From positions 744,001 to 808,000 of the forward strand of contig NZ_CP117982.1 in assembly GCF_030708075.1 (NCBI RefSeq): a stretch of 64,000 nt of DNA, in the 5' to 3' direction. Each line of letters begins with the position of its first letter. The stretch's first letter is position 1. The notes beneath the pieces were generated by a model. It saw nothing but the letters and a program-made list of their open reading frames with translations, did not search any database and was not told where the DNA came from. Source of the stretch: Candidatus Epulonipiscium viviparus (GTDB lineage: Bacteria; Bacillota; Clostridia; Lachnospirales; Cellulosilyticaceae). Made by a program: the position numbers and the translations under genes. This document shows positions 18,370 to 27,041 of this stretch, one piece after another.

Positions 18370-19425
18370 ATGTCAACATATAAAGATAATTTAGAAATTA
18401 TCCAAATGACTCAAATTAATGATATATTAGATGAAATGCCAGATTTTGTGTATGATTTTATGAGAGGAATAGAGCACACTACAAGCAGTTCAACTCGATT
18501 GGGTTATTTATACGATTTAAGGATATTTTTAGATTTTGTAATAAAGTCAAACCTTATAATGGGTAAAATAAATAGGATAGAGATTACCATTTTGGATATT
18601 CAAAAGCTATCACCACGTAATATTGAAAAATTTATTGTATATCTTAATTCATATGAAAAAATAGATATAGAGGGAAATAAAAATATCTATAAAAATAGTA
18701 ACCGTGGAAAAGCTAGAAAGCTATCGGCACTTAAAACTATGTTTAAATATTTCTATAAGCGAGGTATTATTAACAATAATCCTGTGGGAGTGATAGAAAT
18801 GCCAAAACGATATGAAAAAACAATCATAAAATTAGATGCAGATGAAATTGAAGATTTAATTTTTGTAGTAGAGTCTGGAGAACAATTAAGTCCTGCTCAA
18901 AAAAGATATCATACAAAGACAAAAATTCGAGATGTAGCAATAATATGTTTGTTATTGGGTACTGGAATTAGAGTTTCGGAGTGTGTGGGACTAAATATAA
19001 ATGATGTGGATTTTAAATATAACGGAATAAAGATTACGAGAAAAGGAGGGAATGAAAGTATTATTTATTTTAGCAAAGAGGTTGAACAAGGGCTAAAGAA
19101 TTATTATGAGATTAGGAAGGAAAAAAGTTCTAAAGATCTAGACGAACCGTTATTTTTGTCCTTGCAAAATAGACGTATCTCTACGAGAATGGTAGAAGTT
19201 TTAGTCAAAAAGTATGCTGGATTAATAACAAAGTTAAAAACTATAACTCCCCATAGATTGCGTGCGACATACGGAACGAGGCTATATGAAGAGACAGGGG
19301 ACATATATTTAGTTGCAGATATATTAGGTCATAAAGATGTAAATACAACAAAAAAATATTATGTGAATATGGATGATAAGAGGAGAAAAAATGCTGCTAA
19401 CATTGTAAAACTTAGACAAAGTTAA
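18370..19425 (+). CDS. Tyrosine recombinase (XerC/D-like)
   Basis: 351 residues with a SAM-like N-terminal core-binding domain (~25-140) and a catalytic domain (~155-345). The catalytic residues are present: R201 (TGIRVSE), K225 (TRKGG), H295 and R298 (HRLRATYG), H321 (ILGHKD) and Y330/Y331. Start ATG after GGAG. It is about 50 residues longer than XerC/XerD. No excisionase, att repeats or phage genes lie nearby, and secG follows 72 bases later, so a housekeeping role in chromosome dimer resolution is as likely as a mobile-element role. Confidence 0.85.
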   Translation: MSTYKDNLEIIQMTQINDILDEMPDFVYDFMRGIEHTTSSSTRLGYLYDLRIFLDFVIKSNLIMGKINRIEITILDIQKLSPRNIEKFIVYLNSYEKIDIEGNKNIYKNSNRGKARKLSALKTMFKYFYKRGIINNNPVGVIEMPKRYEKTIIKLDADEIEDLIFVVESGEQLSPAQKRYHTKTKIRDVAIICLLLGTGIRVSECVGLNINDVDFKYNGIKITRKGGNESIIYFSKEVEQGLKNYYEIRKEKSSKDLDEPLFLSLQNRRISTRMVEVLVKKYAGLITKLKTITPHRLRATYGTRLYEETGDIYLVADILGHKDVNTTKKYYVNMDDKRRKNAANIVKLRQS

Positions 19426-19497
19426 GAAAACCCTTGCAATATAGTTAAGATATTGTTAATATAGCAGTATTATATTGTGTTGGAGAGGAGGTGTTGT

Positions 19498-19734
19498 ATG
19501 GAAATGTTTAGAACCATTCTTACAATTATATTTGTGATAGCTTCTTTTGCGATAATTATAATTGTTTTGATGCAAGAAGGAAAATCTACTGGTTTGAGTG
19601 GAATGACAGGTGAAAGTGAAAATACTTTCTGGGCTCAAAATAAGAAAAATTCATTAGAAGGAAAAATTGAAAGGTTTACCAAAGTAACTGCAGCGATATT
19701 TATGATCTCGGCATTAATTTTAGGAATAATATAA
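19498..19734 (+). CDS. secG: Protein translocase subunit SecG
   Basis: 78 residues from the ATG at 19498, after GGAGAGGAGGTGTTGT; a start seven codons upstream would overlap the RBS. Two membrane segments flank the conserved loop QEGKSTGLSGMTG. SecG assists SecYE in protein export. The upstream recombinase is on the same strand; a hairpin terminator follows. Confidence 0.92.
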   Translation: MEMFRTILTIIFVIASFAIIIIVLMQEGKSTGLSGMTGESENTFWAQNKKNSLEGKIERFTKVTAAIFMISALILGII

Positions 19735-19740
19735 TAGAGA

Positions 19741-19765
19741 GGCTGTCATTGCGACAGCCGTTTAA
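19741..19765. terminator. Hairpin between secG and the end of the fla/che operon
   Basis: GGCTGTC / GACAGCC, 7 bp, between convergent genes. On the plus strand it is followed by GTTTAATTT; on the minus strand the T content is lower. Confidence 0.65.
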
Positions 19766-19766
19766 T

Positions 19767-20270
19767 TTAATATGTGAGAACGCCTAAAATTTCATCATAG
19801 CTCATGTTATCAGTAAAAGTGAATGTTCCTTTTTGTAAAATACGTGATTTACCAACCATTATAACATAATCATCGAATGCTTGAGCATCAGAAATTACAC
19901 CATTTGATTGTAAAAGTTGTGCAATAGTATGTGATCCAGAACCCGCAGGGATAGATACCTCAATTTTTACAGGATCTTCTACTATTAAAACAGGTGCAGG
20001 TGTAGGCTCAGGAGTTGGCTCTGGCTTTGGCTCAGGCTTTGGTTCAGGCTTTGGCTCAGGAGTTGGCTCTGGCTTTGGTTCTGGTGTAGGTTCAGGAGTT
20101 ACTTGTGTTTTAGTTGGTGCAGGGTTTGATGGTTGCTGTGTTTTTGGAATAGTCTGTTCTACAACAATATCTGTAGTTGGGATTTCGTCATCAGATTGTA
20201 ACACAATAATACTGCCTGCAACTACACAAATAATTCCGATAGCTAGTACACTTGTCCATAGTTTATTCAT
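19767..20270 (-). CDS. Membrane-anchored protein with Pro/Glu/Lys repeat and MltG LysM-like domain
   Basis: 167 residues: one N-terminal membrane segment (about 5-25), then a PEPTPEPKPEP repeat (about 57-92), then a ~60-residue domain (IPAGSGSHTIAQLLQSNGVI to YDEILGVLTY). That domain matches the LysM-like subdomain found at the start of MltG/YceG endolytic transglycosylases. The MltG catalytic domain itself is absent, so it should bind rather than cut peptidoglycan. The repeat would span the wall. It is the last gene of the fla/che operon. RBS AAAGGAG. Confidence 0.6.
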   Translation of the reverse strand: MNKLWTSVLAIGIICVVAGSIIVLQSDDEIPTTDIVVEQTIPKTQQPSNPAPTKTQVTPEPTPEPKPEPTPEPKPEPKPEPKPEPTPEPTPAPVLIVEDPVKIEVSIPAGSGSHTIAQLLQSNGVISDAQAFDDYVIMVGKSRILQKGTFTFTDNMSYDEILGVLTY

Positions 20271-20271
20271 T

Positions 20272-20637
20272 TTATGACTCCTTTCTATACAAAGATAAAA
20301 TTAATTCAATTTCGCCTTTGCCACGATTTAATTCTTTTGCTATTTTAGTAACGCTATATCCTTGGTTGGCGAGATATAAAACTTTTTGGTCTTCTTCTTT
20401 AAGTTCTTCAAAAATACGTGATTTATGAGCAACATCAGATGCTAAATCAAAACCTTTATTAGGTTTAAAAATACTTTTTGCCTGAGGAGTAAGAGGTGCA
20501 GGTTCCTTGAGGACTTGTTGTGGAGAAAATCCTTCCACTTGATCTTGCATCTCGTTACGTCTTGAGTCAACAATTTTGTATATACTTACTACAATAATTA
20601 CAATTCCTACTCCGATTAAAATCCATCCTGTAATCAT
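20272..20637 (-). CDS. swrB: SwrB-like (DUF6115) membrane protein with C-terminal helix-turn-helix-like segment
   Basis: 121 residues from the ATG at 20637, which is preceded by AAGGAG; an upstream TTG overlaps that RBS. One N-terminal membrane helix (MITGWILIGVGIVIIVVSIY), a linker, and a C-terminal segment (KVLYLANQGYSVTKIAKELNRGKGEIELIL) that looks like a helix-turn-helix. Position just after sigD matches B. subtilis swrB (ylxL), whose product promotes flagellar export-apparatus assembly through FliP. Homology by architecture and synteny; the symbol is tentative. Confidence 0.6.
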   Translation of the reverse strand: MITGWILIGVGIVIIVVSIYKIVDSRRNEMQDQVEGFSPQQVLKEPAPLTPQAKSIFKPNKGFDLASDVAHKSRIFEELKEEDQKVLYLANQGYSVTKIAKELNRGKGEIELILSLYRKES

Positions 20638-20647
20638 TATATTCTCC

Positions 20648-20809
20648 TTATTCAAATTTATTTGACTGAGATAGTTCGTTTAATGTTTCTGTTGAGTTAA
20701 AATCATCAGCTTGATTAAGATTTTTCTTACGCTTCATTTCTATGAATTTGTAAATGCTCAATAAAATAAATACGATCCCTATCCCTACTAAAGCCCACCC
20801 TATATACAA
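20648..20809 (-). CDS. Small single-pass membrane protein, paralogue of the SwrB-like N-terminus
   Basis: 53 residues from a TTG at 20809 that sits 7 bases after AAGGAGG; a start further up would overlap the preceding gene and hide this RBS. The membrane helix (MYIGWALVGIGIVFILLSIYKF) is clearly similar to that of the next gene (MITGWILIGVGIVIIVVSIYK), but the cytoplasmic HTH-like part is missing. It looks like a tandem duplicate kept as a short membrane protein, perhaps pairing with the SwrB-like protein. Confidence 0.6.
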   Translation of the reverse strand: MYIGWALVGIGIVFILLSIYKFIEMKRKKNLNQADDFNSTETLNELSQSNKFE

Positions 20810-20826
20810 TATTAATCCCTCCTTTA

Positions 20827-21090
20827 TTAAATAGTCCAATCTATAAGCCCAGAATGAGTTGGATGAGGAGCAGTCTGTTTGCTATTTTGTTCCTCACGAT
20901 TTAAATATTTTGTAGTTTCGCTGGTTTGTTCTGTTCTTATAACTTGTTCTCGTTTACGTCTGACATCTTTTTCGCCTTCAACTGCAATCCAGGTCTGTTC
21001 CATCATTGGAGCAATTTTATCAAATTCAGAAGTTTTAGAAAGAAGTTGAGTATTCATATACGTAGTATGCGTATCTATAGGTCTAATCAT
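20827..21090 (-). CDS. Small hypothetical protein of the fla/che operon
   Basis: 87 residues, no signal or membrane segment, polar and rich in Glu/Arg/Thr, starting MIRPIDTHTTYMNTQ after AGGAGGGATTGAA. The stretch QTWIAVEGEKDVRRKREQVI is probably helical and charged. It lies between sigD and the swrB-like pair in the operon, where clostridia often carry a short uncharacterised gene. I cannot assign a function. Confidence 0.6.
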   Translation of the reverse strand: MIRPIDTHTTYMNTQLLSKTSEFDKIAPMMEQTWIAVEGEKDVRRKREQVIRTEQTSETTKYLNREEQNSKQTAPHPTHSGLIDWTI

Positions 21091-21117
21091 TTCAATCCCT
21101 CCTAATTATTTTAATGT

Positions 21118-21861
21118 TTATAATGGAAAAATTACGTTATATTTTTTAAGTTTATTACGCAATTTTACCATAAGTTTTGAATGAATTTGTGATACTCTAG
21201 ATTCTGAAATTTCAAGGATTAAACTAATTTCTTTTAATGTTAGTTCTTCGTAATAATATAGTTTAATTAGTAATTGTTCACGCTCAGTTAGCGCGAGTAT
21301 CTCATGCTCTAAAATTTCAAGAGCTTCTTTGTTTTCGAGTTCTTGGTAAGGATTTTTGGTTGTTATATCCTCTATATTAAATTCATATAATTCACTTTCA
21401 TCGATAGAAACTAAGGTGCTGATGTTTGTGTCATGGACTAATTTATTATACTCAGATTCGTTGATATTTAATTCTTTTCTAACATCAGTATCTGTTGGAC
21501 TATGGCCTATTTTGGCCTCTACACGTTCATAGGCCCTAATATATTCTTTTTGCTTTTGTCTAATAGAACGCGGTACCCAGTCGAGTTTACGAATCTCATC
21601 GATTATTGCACCTCGAATTCTTAAAGAAGCATAGGTTTCAAATTTAATTTTTTTATCATAATCGTACTTGTCAATTGCATCAATTAAACCTATAACGCCA
21701 AAGCCTAGGAGGTCATCTAATTCAAGGTATGAATTAAGATAAATACCGAGACGTCCAGCAACAATTTTTACGAGGGGTGCGTAGTGTTCAATCAATTGTT
21801 CTTTAAGTTCCCTCGATTTTGTTTTTTTGTATTTATCCCATACCTTATCTATATTCGCCAC
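21118..21861 (-). CDS. sigD: RNA polymerase sigma factor for flagellar genes (SigD/FliA/WhiG)
   Basis: 247 residues from the GTG at 21861, nine bases after GAGGTG. A GTG four codons upstream overlaps that RBS. Region 2 includes LDDLLGFGVIGLIDAIDKYD and FETYASLRIRGAIIDEIRKL; region 3 follows WVPRSIRQKQKEY; region 4 has the helix-turn-helix LTLKEISLILEISESRVSQI. It directs polymerase to TAAA-N15-GCCGATAA promoters, exactly the kind found before five of the flagellin genes here. An anti-sigma factor FlgM is expected elsewhere. Confidence 0.95.
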   Translation of the reverse strand: MANIDKVWDKYKKTKSRELKEQLIEHYAPLVKIVAGRLGIYLNSYLELDDLLGFGVIGLIDAIDKYDYDKKIKFETYASLRIRGAIIDEIRKLDWVPRSIRQKQKEYIRAYERVEAKIGHSPTDTDVRKELNINESEYNKLVHDTNISTLVSIDESELYEFNIEDITTKNPYQELENKEALEILEHEILALTEREQLLIKLYYYEELTLKEISLILEISESRVSQIHSKLMVKLRNKLKKYNVIFPL

Positions 21862-21879
21862 GCACTGAATCACCTCTTT

Positions 21880-22368
21880 CTATATTTGCTTTTCACCCTT
21901 ACCAATTGTTCTAACTAAGACTCCTCCTGTTTCTAGATCTAAGATAATTGTCCGGCCATAGTTTTGGCCAGTGTCATTAGCTTTAATAGGAATATTTAAG
22001 TTGCGTAAAACGTCCTTTACGGCTATTATATTGCGATCTCCTATTCTTAATGCATTATTTCCTGTGGCCAAATTAAACATTTGAGCCCCACCTGCAATCT
22101 TGGCAACTAAATGATTTTTATTAGCGCCTTTTTTTATAACTTCTTGCACCAATTTTGGAACACCAGTATCTGCAAATTTTGCAGCATTATCATTATTTTT
22201 TATTTCTTTGCTATTTGGTAACATTATGTGCACCATCCCCCCAATTTTACTAGACGGGTCATATAATGTTACACCTACACAAGATCCTAGACCTATCGTT
22301 GTAATTTTTTGTGGTGCTTTTCCTACTTTCAATTCTGCTATTCCCACTTGCAATGTATTATTACTCAT
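21880..22368 (-). CDS. cheD: Chemoreceptor glutamine deamidase CheD
   Basis: 162 residues. Deamidates glutamines of methyl-accepting receptors and interacts with CheC. The catalytic cysteine C30 lies in GLGSCVGV, histidine H47 in GGMVHIMLP, with the conserved Thr at ITTIG. The end of the neighbouring cheC overlaps by 8 bases, as is usual for this pair. Confidence 0.95.
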   Translation of the reverse strand: MSNNTLQVGIAELKVGKAPQKITTIGLGSCVGVTLYDPSSKIGGMVHIMLPNSKEIKNNDNAAKFADTGVPKLVQEVIKKGANKNHLVAKIAGGAQMFNLATGNNALRIGDRNIIAVKDVLRNLNIPIKANDTGQNYGRTIILDLETGGVLVRTIGKGEKQI

Positions 22369-22984
22369 AATAGTGTCTCATTGAGTTCATAATTTTACGC
22401 TCCGTTTCCTTATCTAAAACGAACAAATAGTTTCCTGTTAATAACATATGATCGCTTTCAAAATAAGTTCGTATTAGTAGCGTATCTAAATATTCATCAC
22501 AAAATTCTATAAGGGGAATAGAGAGTATAGCAGTAGCCATATCCATTACAATTTGAGGGGTAGATTGGCTAATGGTAAGATTTACAAATGTTCCAATGGC
22601 ATTAAGGTAGTTACCGGCTAAAATATTTCCAAGTTCACTAAGTAATGAAAGTTCCATTTCACCTAACTCATGTAAGTTATTAACTTGTATACCAAGTACA
22701 TTAAATATAATTTCTTTTGCACTGGATTCTTCTAATACAAGCATCAATACGGCACGCATGTCTCCAACTATTTCTATTACATTTGCAACAATAAAAACAT
22801 CTTCTTCGTGATAGATTTTACTAAGCTCAGAAATATCTTGGACATCAACTTGGACAACATTCATACTAATTTTTTTATTTAAAAGTTGGCTGAGAGCAGT
22901 AATTGCATTACCCGCCCCTATATTAGCCACTTCTTTTAATGCATCTAATGTATGGTCGGTAATTTCATCACGGAGTCTAATCAT
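22361..22984 (-). CDS. cheC: CheY-P phosphatase CheC
   Basis: 207 residues with the two phosphatase helices: E18/N21 in LKEVANIGAGNA and the second in SELGNILAGNYLNAI (about residues 113-128). It dephosphorylates CheY-P and binds CheD. It overlaps cheD and follows cheW by 3 bases. Full-length for the family. Confidence 0.95.
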   Translation of the reverse strand: MIRLRDEITDHTLDALKEVANIGAGNAITALSQLLNKKISMNVVQVDVQDISELSKIYHEEDVFIVANVIEIVGDMRAVLMLVLEESSAKEIIFNVLGIQVNNLHELGEMELSLLSELGNILAGNYLNAIGTFVNLTISQSTPQIVMDMATAILSIPLIEFCDEYLDTLLIRTYFESDHMLLTGNYLFVLDKETERKIMNSMRHYYE

Positions 22985-22987
22985 AAC

Positions 22988-23428
22988 CTACTCTCCTATT
23001 CCAAATGAAACCTCTACTAATCTTTCATGATTTAGTAATGTAACTATTTCATCACCACTTTCAACTTTTCCTACACCAATAATGTAGCTAGAATCAACTT
23101 TGCCTTGCATAGATGAGGTGCTCTCTACTTGGTCGTCATCTATATCAAGAACTTCTTTAACCTTATCTACTATACATCCAACCATAGCCTCTTCCATTTT
23201 GAGTATAATAATACGAGTAGCATCAGTACTAGGTACTATATCCATATTAAATAATTTGCGTATGTCAATAACAGGAATAATTTCGCCTCTAAGATTCATA
23301 ACTCCGCGTATTGCAATAGGAGATTTTGGCACACGCATTATACTTTTCATACGTTCGATGATTTGTACGCTTTGGATATCTATGCCAAAATTTTGTTTAT
23401 CCATTTCAAAAACTACATACTGCTTCAT
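22988..23428 (-). CDS. cheW: Chemotaxis coupling protein CheW
   Basis: 146 residues from the ATG at 23428; the ATG four codons earlier is part of the GGAGGA RBS. A CheW beta-barrel domain throughout, with conserved IMRVPKSPIAIRGVMNLRGEI-type core (about 33-53). It links CheA to receptors. Operon position between cheA and cheC. Confidence 0.95.
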   Translation of the reverse strand: MKQYVVFEMDKQNFGIDIQSVQIIERMKSIMRVPKSPIAIRGVMNLRGEIIPVIDIRKLFNMDIVPSTDATRIIILKMEEAMVGCIVDKVKEVLDIDDDQVESTSSMQGKVDSSYIIGVGKVESGDEIVTLLNHERLVEVSFGIGE

Positions 23429-23462
23429 AACTTCCTCCATTCTACCACACTTTGGCGGTTAA

Positions 23463-25556
23463 TTAAACCAATGTATTTATGTCAAGAATTAATGCAACTT
23501 CGCCGTTACCTAGTATTGTTGCACCAGCGATCATATGAATATTGTTGAGATATTTGCCAAGAGGTTTAATTACGATTTCTTGTTGCCCAATGAGTGAGTC
23601 TACTACAAAACCTACTTGCTTTTCACTTTTTTTAACAATTACAACGATTAAGTCTTCGTTATCAGTTGATGGAAGTTCTAGTATACTATCTAGTCTGACT
23701 ACAGGAATAACTTGATTTCTAAGAACGATGACTTCTTGATTTTGAACCTGTTTAATTTCGTCATGATGAATATTTTCTATGTTTTGAATATTATTTAATG
23801 GAATAGCATATTTTTCGGAACTAATATTAACCATAAGTGCTTGAATAATAGCCAATGTTAGTGGTAGTCGAACTATAAATCTGCTGCCCTTACCAAGTTC
23901 TGTAACAATTTCTACGTTTCCGCCAAGAGCTGTAATTTTGCTTTTTACAACGTCTAGCCCAACGCCACGACCAGATAAATCGGTAATTTTCTTTGCCATA
24001 CTAAAGCTAGGTTTAAATAGAAGTTCTAACACTTCTTGTTCGCTCATAGCTGCAACAACATCAGCTGGTTCTCCTCGTTCAATGCCTTTTGCACGTATTT
24101 TTTCAACATCAATTCCACGACCATCGTCTTCTACTTCAATAACTACACTATTTCCATCTTGATAAGCACGTAATTTAATAGTTCCTTTTTCCGGTTTGTC
24201 AACTTCTTTACGTTCTTTTGTAGTTTCTAACCCGTGATCTGCTGCGTTTCTAAGTAAGTGAATTAGAGGGTCACCAATTTCATCAATAACCGTTCTATCC
24301 AGTTCTGTTTCTTCACCAGACATAACAAGCTCAATATTTTTACCCAATTTACGAGAAATATCTCTAATAAGTCGAGGAAAGCGATTGAATACAGTTTCTA
24401 CAGGAACCATTCGAACTTTCATAACTGCATCATGGAGGCTAGTAGTAACTCGTTCTAAATATTCTACGGAATCGCTATAATTAGTTTCTGAGTTTGATTG
24501 ATTATTAGATTCTGCTATGCCTTCTAATTGAGTTTTTACAATAATAAGCTCACTGACAAGATTCATAAGAGTGTCAAGTCTATCGATATTTACACGAACA
24601 CTTTTGCCTGCAACAGCAGCTTTGTGTGCAGCAGCAGCATCTTCCTTGGTAGCAGCTTTTTTAGGTGCAGCTGGAGGTGGAGGTGGAGCAGCTGGTGCTG
24701 GAGTGGGAGCTTCTGGTACATTTTGCTCAGGAACTTCTTCGTCTTGAACAATAGAAGTGTCTTGCTGATCTAATGTAAATTCTTCTATAGTGACTCCTTC
24801 AATTTCGGCAACAGCCATGACAATTTCCTGAATACGCTCAGGGGATTCATCTGTTGTAAGTACAAGCATAAATTCTTGATCAAACTTTTCTTCTTCTATT
24901 TCTTGGCTAGAAGGATCGCTATGGATAATCTCTCCCATAGTGCCAAGATCTGAATATACAATAAAGGCTCTAGCGGCTTTTAACATACAAGTTTTTGCAA
25001 TAATGATATTAATTTTGAGTACATTCATACCAGATTCTAAAGCTTGTTTTTTTACTACTTCAACAGAATCAGGTAACTTAAATTGATTGGATTGTGCAGG
25101 TGCATTAGTTGCAGAAGATGTAGTAGCAGCAGGTGTATCAGTTGCAGTAGCTGCAGGAGCTCCTCCTTTAAAATCACCCTTAAGTATTGCTTCTAGTTGA
25201 CCAATTAAATTAGAATAGCTTTCATCACCTTCCGAAGAAGTATTAATAATTTGATCAACATAATTTTCTAAAGCATCAAGACATTGAAACATAATATCTA
25301 CCAACTCGGTAGTGATATGCAATTTTCCATTTCGTATTTCAGATAAGACATTTTCAACACTATGAGTGAGATGTTGCATCTTAACAAATCCCATGGTTCC
25401 AGCCATACCCTTAAGAGTATGAGCTACTCTAAAGATAACATTAACAACTTCTATATCATCAGGTGTTGCTTCTAACAGCAATAAATTTTCATTTAAAGCC
25501 TGTAAGTTTTCCTTGGATTCTTCTATAAAAATTTGTAAATATTGTGACATATCCAT
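23463..25556 (-). CDS. cheA: Chemotaxis histidine kinase CheA
   Basis: 697 residues. P1 phosphotransfer domain with H46 (RVAHTLKGMAG), a P2 region (~160-275), a Pro/Ala-rich linker (~285-305), P3 dimerisation (~318-410), P4 kinase with N box (HLLRNAADHGLE), G1 (VEDDGRGID) and G2 (GRGVGLDVV) boxes, and a CheW-like P5 to the end. It phosphorylates CheY and, in most bacteria, CheB; here CheB lacks a receiver, so CheY may be the only partner encoded in the operon. Confidence 0.96.
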   Translation of the reverse strand: MDMSQYLQIFIEESKENLQALNENLLLLEATPDDIEVVNVIFRVAHTLKGMAGTMGFVKMQHLTHSVENVLSEIRNGKLHITTELVDIMFQCLDALENYVDQIINTSSEGDESYSNLIGQLEAILKGDFKGGAPAATATDTPAATTSSATNAPAQSNQFKLPDSVEVVKKQALESGMNVLKINIIIAKTCMLKAARAFIVYSDLGTMGEIIHSDPSSQEIEEEKFDQEFMLVLTTDESPERIQEIVMAVAEIEGVTIEEFTLDQQDTSIVQDEEVPEQNVPEAPTPAPAAPPPPPAAPKKAATKEDAAAAHKAAVAGKSVRVNIDRLDTLMNLVSELIIVKTQLEGIAESNNQSNSETNYSDSVEYLERVTTSLHDAVMKVRMVPVETVFNRFPRLIRDISRKLGKNIELVMSGEETELDRTVIDEIGDPLIHLLRNAADHGLETTKERKEVDKPEKGTIKLRAYQDGNSVVIEVEDDGRGIDVEKIRAKGIERGEPADVVAAMSEQEVLELLFKPSFSMAKKITDLSGRGVGLDVVKSKITALGGNVEIVTELGKGSRFIVRLPLTLAIIQALMVNISSEKYAIPLNNIQNIENIHHDEIKQVQNQEVIVLRNQVIPVVRLDSILELPSTDNEDLIVVIVKKSEKQVGFVVDSLIGQQEIVIKPLGKYLNNIHMIAGATILGNGEVALILDINTLV

Positions 25557-25562
25557 AATTTT

Positions 25563-26153
25563 TTACCTCACTAACTTTTTAATTAGATTTGACATTTCGT
25601 TTATACTTACAATGTGGTCGTGCAATTTTGCGTCATAGATAGCTCTAGGCATTCCATATACTACAGAACTGGCTTGATCTTGCACAATAATTGTACTTTT
25701 ATTGGTATTTCTTAAATCTTGTACTCCGTCTAGACCATCCTGGCCCATACCCGTAAGTACAATGCCTATAGAATTGATATTTAATTTTGCAAGTGATGAA
25801 AATAACAAATTTACGGATGGTCGGTATCCTTTATAGTGAGCTGCAGTTGTAATTTTTATTGTTGGTATTGCCGCATTAATAATTTGGCACTGATGTCCTC
25901 CAGGAGATATATAAACTTCACCTTGTCGCAAGATATCACCATTTACGGCTGTTTTAATTGTAAGTGAGCTGATTTGATTAATTCTATGAGCCATATTAGG
26001 AATATATCCTTCGGGCATATGTTGAACAACAACATATGTTAGGGGTAATTCTTTGGGGAGGTTGCTAAATAATTCTTTTAGAGTTTGTGGTCCCCCAGTA
26101 CTAACTCCTATTACAACTACGTACTTAAATGTATTACCAGATTGTATTATCAT
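25563..26153 (-). CDS. cheB: CheB methylesterase domain without receiver domain
   Basis: 196 residues, against about 350 for standard CheB. It consists only of the receptor methylesterase/deamidase domain with an intact triad: S18 (GVSTGGP), H45 (VVQHMPEGY) and D139 (TGMGQDG). The N-terminal response-regulator domain, which normally inhibits the esterase until phosphorylated, is missing; there is no room for it, since flhG ends 6 bases upstream. The enzyme is therefore either constitutive or controlled in another way, perhaps by CheD/CheC or protein contacts. Confidence 0.9.
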   Translation of the reverse strand: MIIQSGNTFKYVVVIGVSTGGPQTLKELFSNLPKELPLTYVVVQHMPEGYIPNMAHRINQISSLTIKTAVNGDILRQGEVYISPGGHQCQIINAAIPTIKITTAAHYKGYRPSVNLLFSSLAKLNINSIGIVLTGMGQDGLDGVQDLRNTNKSTIIVQDQASSVVYGMPRAIYDAKLHDHIVSINEMSNLIKKLVR

Positions 26154-26159
26154 TTATAC

Positions 26160-27041
26160 TCACCTTTGGTTTTTTAATATACGCCTCAATTTACTGACAA
26201 GAGGTTCTTTGTTTAATAAGGCTGATTCTTGAGTGTCCTGATAATGCAGTAAATTTTTAGCTATATTATTATATGCTATGCTAGCTTGTGCATTTCTATT
26301 TATATAATATATAGGTTGGCTTTTTCGTACAGCCTTTACAAGGTTTGTATCATAAGGGATATAACCTTTAAAATGGAGATTTAAATTTAAAAAAGATTTT
26401 GAAACAGTATCAATTTTTTTGAATACGCTCATACCCTCATTAGGAGAATCCACTCCATTTAAAATAACATTGTATTTGGCTTCAACAAAAAAATCTTTGG
26501 TGAAAGTTTTTAATAAAGCATATGCATCAGTTATCGATGAAGGGTCTGGAGTTACAATTAAACACACTTCATCAGCTATTTCACAAAACTTAATTACTAT
26601 ATCATTAATTCCAGCGCCAGTATCTATTAGAACGACATCTGCAACTTCGGCAAGCGTGCTAAGTTCAATGGCAACTTTTTCAATTTGGAACTTATCTAAG
26701 TATAACATTTCTTTCACACCATTTCCACCCGAAATAAAAGAAATTCCGTATGGAGTGTTGGTAATTACTTCTTGTAAACTTAAGTTACCTGCTAGAAGAT
26801 GCGCTAGATTGTATCTGGGTCTAACACCGAGTATTAAGTCGATATTAGAAAGTCCAAAATCGGCATCTAATATAAGTACTCTTTGCCCAAGCTCTTTTAA
26901 AGCTAGGGCAATATTTGCAGTAAAATTACTTTTTCCAACTCCACCTTTTCCGCTAGTAACAGTAAAAATTTTTAGAGTATTGCGTGTAGGAGGTGTTTTG
27001 CTATTAACTATATCTCTCAAAGTAGCGGCTTGATCACTCAT
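26160..27041 (-). CDS. flhG: Flagellum number regulator FlhG (MinD-like ATPase)
   Basis: 293 residues. The N-terminal activation helix DQAATLRDIV matches the DQAxxLR motif with which FlhG stimulates FlhF GTPase. The deviant Walker A SGKGGVGKSNFT follows (about 30-41), then LDADFGLSNIDLILG. It controls the number of flagella together with FlhF. It overlaps flhF by 8 bases. Confidence 0.93.
   Translation of the reverse strand: MSDQAATLRDIVNSKTPPTRNTLKIFTVTSGKGGVGKSNFTANIALALKELGQRVLILDADFGLSNIDLILGVRPRYNLAHLLAGNLSLQEVITNTPYGISFISGGNGVKEMLYLDKFQIEKVAIELSTLAEVADVVLIDTGAGINDIVIKFCEIADEVCLIVTPDPSSITDAYALLKTFTKDFFVEAKYNVILNGVDSPNEGMSVFKKIDTVSKSFLNLNLHFKGYIPYDTNLVKAVRKSQPIYYINRNAQASIAYNNIAKNLLHYQDTQESALLNKEPLVSKLRRILKNQR

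Noticed and set aside
18370-19425. Prophage or integrative element marked by the tyrosine recombinase
   Set aside because: No phage, conjugation or excisionase genes, no tRNA and no flanking direct repeats nearby; housekeeping genes adjoin it.
26419-27033. 204-codon plus-strand frame opposite flhG
   Set aside because: Antisense shadow of flhG; no RBS and no recognisable product.
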